From a virus, in the IMG/VR virus record IMGVR_UViG_3300048777_000032, positions 1-31,890 of that record: a stretch of 31,890 bases of DNA; one strand, given 5' to 3'. Made by a program: the position numbers and the translations under genes. Of this stretch, positions 28,131 through 31,890 are shown in pieces; the first letter of the stretch is position 1, and every line of letters starts with the position of its first letter. The notes under the pieces are model-generated. The model did not search any database. It was not told the origin of the DNA and worked only from the letters and a program-made list of their open reading frames with translations.

Positions 28131-28816
28131 TTGGTCTCCGCCTTTAGTTTGTCGTACTGCTGGATGCTCCATGCGAGAGAATAGCAGCACCACATGAAGT
28201 GATAAGTGTACTCCTCGCAATCCCATTCCCAAGTGTCGTTAAACTCATAGTGATCGCCGTCAATATCGCAACCAAACTCTCCTATAACCCTACGCGCCTC
28301 AAACTCTCCGTCATTGAAGTAACGGTAAACATCTTCCTTGATAATCTCGCGTATCTCGGCCTCAAACTTACTCCTAGCCGCTACTTCTTCTTCCTCGGTG
28401 GATTCGAAGGGAATATTACATTCCTCGACCCACGTCTTGATCTGTTCTTCGACGTGTTCTTTGAGTATTTCGGACGAAAAAATTCTGAATCCTAGCTCTC
28501 GACCTGACCGATCCACAGCCTCCAGCTTCTCGCCCCAATAACTGAGATTGATATGCAGCTTTTCCTTGTCGCGGTCAGGATGTGTCCGAAAGAACTTAAA
28601 CATATCCTCCAGCCGCGCGAAGATATAGGTTCCCATGTCGCCTGTATATGCCAAGCGTCCCGGCCAAGTCACAATATCGAACCACTGATTACATGAGTGC
28701 TCTCCTGTGGATGCGAAGTGTAAGTGACGGTATATGCCGTTGTCCAGCAGCACCGTCATCTTGTGCTTCTCTACGTCCTTCAAAAAGGACTCCTCTGTTG
28801 GTTGTCTGTTGCTCAT
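28127..28816 (-). CDS. Conserved phage protein of unknown function
   Basis: The 229-residue protein begins MSNRQPTEESFLKDVEKHKM. The ATG at 28816 has GGAGGAAGT directly upstream. The pattern KHKMTVLLDNGIYRHLHFAS...WFDIVTWPGRLAYTGDMGTYIFARLEDMFKFFR is highly characteristic of a phage family that I recognise by sequence but whose function is not established. The C-terminal part ends with an aromatic-rich EEYTYHFMWCCYSLAWSIQQYDKL. It is one of the larger genes of this operon. Confidence 0.8.
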   Translation of the reverse strand: MSNRQPTEESFLKDVEKHKMTVLLDNGIYRHLHFASTGEHSCNQWFDIVTWPGRLAYTGDMGTYIFARLEDMFKFFRTHPDRDKEKLHINLSYWGEKLEAVDRSGRELGFRIFSSEILKEHVEEQIKTWVEECNIPFESTEEEEVAARSKFEAEIREIIKEDVYRYFNDGEFEARRVIGEFGCDIDGDHYEFNDTWEWDCEEYTYHFMWCCYSLAWSIQQYDKLKAETK

Positions 28817-28835
28817 ACTTCCTCCCGGATTACCC

Positions 28836-29129
28836 TTAAAAGTCTTCATCCATCCCCCACATCTTGAGAACCTCAGTGGGGACGTAGTATGTGCGTGCGT
28901 GCTTGACAATGAAATCGAGTACCTTGGGATTATTCTCGAAGTCCTTGGCTTCGATACCTTCAGTGATCAGGAATAGCTCCCAATGGCAGGGTTCGTCAGG
29001 AATATCTGGATAACCTTGGAGTGACCACGCTGGAGACGTATGACCCTTACGATGCGCCAATGTATTTCCCTTCCTACTGATGAATAAATAATATTCGAAA
29101 CTCTGCGCCATGTAAAGGCGTATTTTCAT
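28836..29129 (-). CDS. Small phage protein, function unknown
   Basis: The 97-residue protein starts MKIRLYMAQSFEYYLFISRK at an ATGA overlap with the gene upstream; MAQSF at 29111 is an alternative start. The centre (GNTLAHRKGHTSPAW) and C terminus (VPTEVLKMWGMDEDF) show no known motif. It may be a small alpha/beta protein. Confidence 0.6.
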   Translation of the reverse strand: MKIRLYMAQSFEYYLFISRKGNTLAHRKGHTSPAWSLQGYPDIPDEPCHWELFLITEGIEAKDFENNPKVLDFIVKHARTYYVPTEVLKMWGMDEDF

Positions 29130-29479
29130 ACCGCTAAAGCAACGCCAAAATCTAGACCAGCGCAATCATGGAAGCCAATTCCTTGCTCGTAATACTTTTT
29201 CCAACAACCATTCCAAACACATACATACTTATCCTGCATAGGCCAGTACGATTCCATTTCTAATATGTCCTGTCCGCAATCAGGACAAGTACCCCACACC
29301 GTCCTTTCCTGTTTCGGAGCAGGCTTCCATCCTTCGGCCTTCTTGCTATCGCTGGTGAAGAACTTACCGTTTACCCATACCCTATTTTTTGAAGTGCGTA
29401 TCTCCGCAACCTCTTCGGGAAACACGCGCTCTGCAATACTCTTTATCGGCTCCAAGTCGTCGGTTATTTTATCTTCCAT
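29126..29479 (-). CDS. Zinc-ribbon phage protein
   Basis: The 117-residue protein starts MEDKITDDLEPIKSIAERVF. CPDCGQDI and CVWNGCWKK (about 65-92) form a CxxC...C...C zinc ribbon. The start lies inside the end of the upstream 54-residue gene, with GGAGTG ahead. Function unknown. Confidence 0.65.
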   Translation of the reverse strand: MEDKITDDLEPIKSIAERVFPEEVAEIRTSKNRVWVNGKFFTSDSKKAEGWKPAPKQERTVWGTCPDCGQDILEMESYWPMQDKYVCVWNGCWKKYYEQGIGFHDCAGLDFGVALAV

Positions 29480-29628
29480 GTGACCAGCACTCCATCATAT
29501 CCTCTACCCTTTGCTGGACGATACAGAGTCGATGTAATCGTATAGCGTCGATATTCCAACTCGCATGGAGCCGACTCGATAGCCGCCATAATATGCTTGC
29601 GTGCGATCTTTACTGTTGTCTTTGCCAT
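29464..29628 (-). CDS. 54-residue hypothetical phage protein
   Basis: The protein begins MAKTTVKIARKHIMAAIES and has YRRYTITSTLYRPAKGRGYD in its centre, a basic helix followed by a beta hairpin. GAGGTGAAATAAT lies before the ATG. It overlaps the start of the next gene by 16 bases. Function unknown. Confidence 0.6.
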   Translation of the reverse strand: MAKTTVKIARKHIMAAIESAPCELEYRRYTITSTLYRPAKGRGYDGVLVTWKIK

Positions 29629-29629
29629 A

Positions 29630-30091
29630 TTATTTCACCTCGTCTAGAGCGGCCAGAATCTCAACTATCATTGCATCCGCGTCAATGCGCCCATTGTCTA
29701 TCTGAGAGCGATGGGTAGCGAGGATATTGCCTACGATAATTACGCGCGGATCAACGGGCTTCTCCAGCTTAGCTCGGCGCTTGGCTAACAGGTCATTCGT
29801 TGTCTTCCACCCGTAAGCTATCTCCGCATCGGTCGTCGGACCCAGCAGCGCATCCGCAGCCACACGAAGAGCGGCGGTCATAGCAATGTTGCCGGTGGAA
29901 TTTTCGTTGTAGTAGACTTTCACCATCTTCTCCACTAACACTCCATCCAGCGGTGCGGGTTCGTACTGAAGGAGTGCGGCGAGGGAATCAATAAGTTCTC
30001 GGCCTTCTTTATGGGATGAGGGGTCGTACCCGTACCTATTTTTCCACGCATCGCCCGCCGTTTGAATCTGCTTATCTGTCAGTCTGCTCAT
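29630..30091 (-). CDS. Hypothetical phage protein
   Basis: The 153-residue protein starts MSRLTDKQIQTAGDAWKNRY. The ATG at 30091 has GAGGCGAAGTG ahead and shares one base with the previous stop (TGATG). The longer frame to 30166 overlaps the upstream gene and is not supported. It is helical with no Cys and ends with VGNILATHRSQIDNGRIDAD. Function unknown. Confidence 0.6.
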   Translation of the reverse strand: MSRLTDKQIQTAGDAWKNRYGYDPSSHKEGRELIDSLAALLQYEPAPLDGVLVEKMVKVYYNENSTGNIAMTAALRVAADALLGPTTDAEIAYGWKTTNDLLAKRRAKLEKPVDPRVIIVGNILATHRSQIDNGRIDADAMIVEILAALDEVK

Positions 30092-30237
30092 CACTTCGCC
30101 TCTTTCATTTTTCTCAGACATTCCTTGCAAGTAACACGTTCGTCGATGCTGATGAGAGAAATCCACAACTCAGTACCGCACAGCGGCGCGGGTTCCTCAT
30201 CGCCCTCCTTGACCCTCTTGTGATTCACAAAACTCAT
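30091..30237 (-). CDS. 48-residue zinc-binding phage protein
   Basis: The protein begins MSFVNHKRVKEGDEEPAPLC, with CGTELWISLISIDERVTCKEC at the end. His6, Cys20, Cys37 and Cys40 are possible zinc ligands. Many phages carry small proteins of this H...C...VTCxxC form with unknown function. The start overlaps the XRE stop as ATGA. Confidence 0.65.
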   Translation of the reverse strand: MSFVNHKRVKEGDEEPAPLCGTELWISLISIDERVTCKECLRKMKEAK

Positions 30238-30629
30238 CGCTTCTCCTCTTCCTTTACACGTGGTACTAAAAGTAAATAAGCCGGAATCTCGAAGGCATCT
30301 GCAAAATTCTGGATTGAGCGCAACTCAGGAGCGCAGTGCCCATTCTCAGTTTTACTGATCCACGAGCGCGTCGTCTTCATCTTCTTGGCAAGCTGGCTTT
30401 GAAACCAGCCCCGTTTGCGCCTCTCCGCTAGGATGTTCGCTCTAAAGATAGCGGCCAAGTCAGTAGTCCTGCTGGACTCATGGTGAATAAATGACTTGAC
30501 TTCGACAGGCTTCTCGACGATCACACCAGACTCCCATAACGACTTATTGCAGCGGCGGCAAAGACCCGAGATAGTCCAGAATTGGTTGAGAGTACAGGAT
30601 GGACAGATGATTGTCTTGCGTTTCTTCAA
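30234..30629 (-). CDS. XRE regulator with N-terminal zinc ribbon
   Basis: The 131-residue protein has CPSCTLNQFW...GLCRRCNKSL (about 9-30), a zinc ribbon. A helix-turn-helix of the XRE/HTH_3 type follows: FRANILAERRKRGWFQSQLA, KKMKTTRSWISKTENGHCAP and RSIQNFADAFEIPAYLLL. The start is best at the TTG at 30629 because GGAGG lies five bases upstream and the TTG overlaps the upstream stop (TTGA). An ATG at 30641 would sit on that site. Likely a transcription regulator; the combination with a zinc ribbon is uncommon. Confidence 0.75.
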   Translation of the reverse strand: MKKRKTIICPSCTLNQFWTISGLCRRCNKSLWESGVIVEKPVEVKSFIHHESSRTTDLAAIFRANILAERRKRGWFQSQLAKKMKTTRSWISKTENGHCAPELRSIQNFADAFEIPAYLLLVPRVKEEEKR

Positions 30630-30775
30630 CGCATCCTCCATAGCCAGCACAGCCAATGCCAAGCATAGGCGAAGAGTTCGCAGACAATCCAGAGCATGAA
30701 GACGATTGCTGCCAAGACGACGGCAACGGTAACGAGATTAATGGTCCAGTCAATTATGAATTGGATTACTTGCAT
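30626..30775 (-). CDS. 49-residue membrane protein
   Basis: The protein starts MQVIQFIIDWTINLVTVAVV and has one long or two short hydrophobic segments (about 3-35), followed by a Trp-rich tail (WHWLCWLWRMR). The ribosome binding site is weak and distant. It ends in a TTGA overlap with the XRE gene, which supports translation. Function unknown. Confidence 0.5.
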   Translation of the reverse strand: MQVIQFIIDWTINLVTVAVVLAAIVFMLWIVCELFAYAWHWLCWLWRMR

Positions 30776-30783
30776 AGTAATAT

Positions 30784-30966
30784 TTATGGCTTCCTTTTAG
30801 AGAGTGCGAGCGCAACCGCCCGTATGTCGCCTGTGATGCTGGATAGAACCTCCCACTGCGCCTTCCATAGCGCAAGGAGCTTGTCGTAATCCTTGGCGAG
30901 CACGAACTCATCGCCAGTCCCGTCATTGATCCCCCGCTTTACCTTATCTGGATTGAAATCGCTCAT
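30784..30966 (-). CDS. Small hypothetical phage protein
   Basis: The 60-residue protein starts MSDFNPDKVKRGINDGTGDE. AAGGAGAAGTG lies before the ATG at 30966, which overlaps the upstream stop as TGATG. It is mainly helical (KLLALWKAQWEVLSS) and has no Cys. Function unknown. Confidence 0.6.
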   Translation of the reverse strand: MSDFNPDKVKRGINDGTGDEFVLAKDYDKLLALWKAQWEVLSSITGDIRAVALALSKRKP

Positions 30967-31142
30967 CACTTCTCCTTCTCTTTATTCGCGCAGTTCGCGC
31001 AAGGAATATCATAATCTAGGGTTGTTGTAGAACTAACAGGGAAACCCATTGCAGACGCTATACTTCGTAGCTGTGCAGCATGTTTATCACAGGCGGGAGT
31101 GTCCTTACCCGGCCAGTGAACGATCTGTGTCGCTAATGTCAT
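30966..31142 (-). CDS. 58-residue zinc-binding phage protein
   Basis: The protein starts MTLATQIVHWPGKDTPACD. The ATG at 31142 follows AAGGAGAAGAT. Residues HWPG, ACDKHAAQLRSIASAMGF and CANCANKE match a phage family I remember with xHWPGxxxxxCxxH...LxxIAxAMGF...CxxCxN. The Cys/His set (CxxH...CxxC) should bind one zinc. Function unknown. Confidence 0.7.
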   Translation of the reverse strand: MTLATQIVHWPGKDTPACDKHAAQLRSIASAMGFPVSSTTTLDYDIPCANCANKEKEK

Positions 31143-31321
31143 ATCTTCTCCTTCTCGTGAATCAACCTTGCAACCTTCCACAGTAAATCATTTTCGCCGA
31201 CAGGAACATCAAGAGACTCTGCAATCTTCACCACATCCTCGTACTCTAGATTGAAGTTTCCAATGCTACTCATGTCGCTAACCCACGCTCCCTTTAGCCA
31301 TGCCTCGGGATCGTCGGACAT
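31139..31321 (-). CDS. Small hypothetical phage protein
   Basis: The 60-residue protein starts MSDDPEAWLKGAWVSDMSS inside the end of the truncated methyltransferase gene (28-base overlap in another frame). It ends at an ATGA overlap with the next gene. No motif is recognised. It might have replaced the missing C terminus of the methyltransferase by deletion. Confidence 0.5.
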   Translation of the reverse strand: MSDDPEAWLKGAWVSDMSSIGNFNLEYEDVVKIAESLDVPVGENDLLWKVARLIHEKEKI

Positions 31322-31749
31322 AACGAAGACGATGCAGCATGATCCTTACCAGCCTTATCTTTGTAAGGCGTGCCCTGTGTCATCTGTGGGTTATAAATTG
31401 TCTGTCCACTACAGAATATTAGGATGTCTTCCTTGTCACGCATGGGCATCTTCTTCGCGTTCAGATGACCTGTTCCCTTCGGTTTTCGCCACGTCCAGTC
31501 ATACTTGAACTCTTTCAGGTTGGAACAGACCAACACTGATGTGAACGGTTGCGCAGCAGTGAGAACAATAGCCCCCTTGCAGATGCGCTTGTACTGCTTC
31601 CACAACTCCACTAAGTCAATCACAGTGTCCCACTTGTTCTGGGTAGTGCCATAAGGCAGATCACACATCACCATGTCCACAGACTGGTCTTCCAACTTAG
31701 CCATCTCGGCCAAGCACTCACCCTGAATCAACTTAATCTTTTCTGCCAT
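31294..31749 (-). CDS. C-terminally truncated DNA methyltransferase (beta class)
   Basis: The 151-residue protein has the methyltransferase start IKLIQGECLAEMAKLEDQSVD, then catalytic motif IV DLPYGTTQNKWDT (about 30-42) and the following FKYDWTWRKPKGTGHLNAKK region. Complete relatives run on for about 80-100 residues through an HPTQKP-like motif and the SAM-binding DPFMGSGTTG. Both are absent here, because the frame stops after LCPTIPRHG. It is probably inactive alone. GGAGCTTAGAGTAAC precedes the ATG. A complete methyltransferase lies at 14686-16221. Confidence 0.8.
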   Translation of the reverse strand: MAEKIKLIQGECLAEMAKLEDQSVDMVMCDLPYGTTQNKWDTVIDLVELWKQYKRICKGAIVLTAAQPFTSVLVCSNLKEFKYDWTWRKPKGTGHLNAKKMPMRDKEDILIFCSGQTIYNPQMTQGTPYKDKAGKDHAASSSLCPTIPRHG

Positions 31750-31750
31750 G

Positions 31751-31890
31751 TTACTCTAAGCTCCTATCAATGTGTCTTCGTGCTGCTGCCATCACAAACC
31801 GTTCACCACCGGGGAAGTACCGCCGCCTTTGTCCTTGAATCAGAACTGAGATAGCCCTGCTCAGGTTGCTGCGCACGATATCAACTCCCC
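31751..31890 (-). CDS. Partial hypothetical protein (runs off right edge)
   Basis: The last 45 codons of a gene that begins outside the window. The visible end includes SNLSRAISVLIQGQRRRYF and MAAARRHIDRSLE, helical and basic. It stops one base upstream of the methyltransferase start. Nothing further can be said. Confidence 0.5.
   Translation of the reverse strand, partial: GVDIVRSNLSRAISVLIQGQRRRYFPGGERFVMAAARRHIDRSLE

Noticed and set aside
1-31890. Prophage integration genes, att sites, tRNAs
   Set aside because: No integrase, excisionase or tRNA-like cloverleaf was recognised by eye; absence by inspection is not proof.

Overview
The window is a piece of a double-stranded DNA tailed-phage genome. 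It contains a large terminase, portal, scaffold, major capsid protein, virion fibre and lysis genes, plus long runs of very small, tightly overlapping genes. Nearly everything is on the minus strand, so the genome reads from right to left. The lipoprotein, the GH24 endolysin without a signal peptide and the secretion signal on a fibre protein suggest a Gram-negative host. An acidobacterial or other soil host is my guess from remembered relatives and is not shown by the sequence. No integrase, tape measure, polymerase, tRNA or CRISPR array was seen, and both ends cut through genes. No gene-free stretch exceeds about 200 bases.

Right part (31890 to about 22900) is an early/accessory operon of more than 25 small genes, many joined by ATGA, GTGA or TAATG start/stop overlaps. 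It includes two XRE-type regulators, many cysteine-rich putative zinc-knuckle proteins, a C-terminally truncated DNA methyltransferase and a crAss001_48-type protein. At least two promoters here carry a CTGCGC/GCGCAG inverted-repeat box that looks like a repressor operator. Similar boxes lie next to promoter-like sequences near 19.25, 19.78, 14.08 and 11.59 kb.

Middle part (22.9 to 14.0 kb) holds the packaging genes: a putative small terminase with an odd overlapping reading frame, then the large terminase. These are followed by a zinc-ribbon protein fused to a HicB-like domain, small accessory genes including a 22-residue membrane peptide, two paralogous small proteins and a complete beta-class DNA methyltransferase. 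A short plus-strand gene for a two-helix membrane protein lies beside the portal promoter.

Left part (14.0 kb to 1) is the late region: portal, small basic proteins, scaffold, major capsid protein, a PD-(D/E)XK homing-type nuclease and a decoration-like protein. Next come a virion-type protein carrying a DUF3494 ice-binding-like domain, two lysine-rich small proteins and a plus-strand HNH-AP2 homing endonuclease. A connector/tail-type protein split by an in-frame UAA follows, then a repeat-rich fibre with a signal peptide. The lysis cassette (tail-anchored coiled-coil protein, endolysin, lipoprotein) closes the region.

The most unusual points are the DUF3494 domain in a virion gene, an N-terminal peptide shared by the capsid protein and a 76-residue basic protein, two genes interrupted by in-frame stops, a nested HicB start, and the putative GCGC-box regulon.
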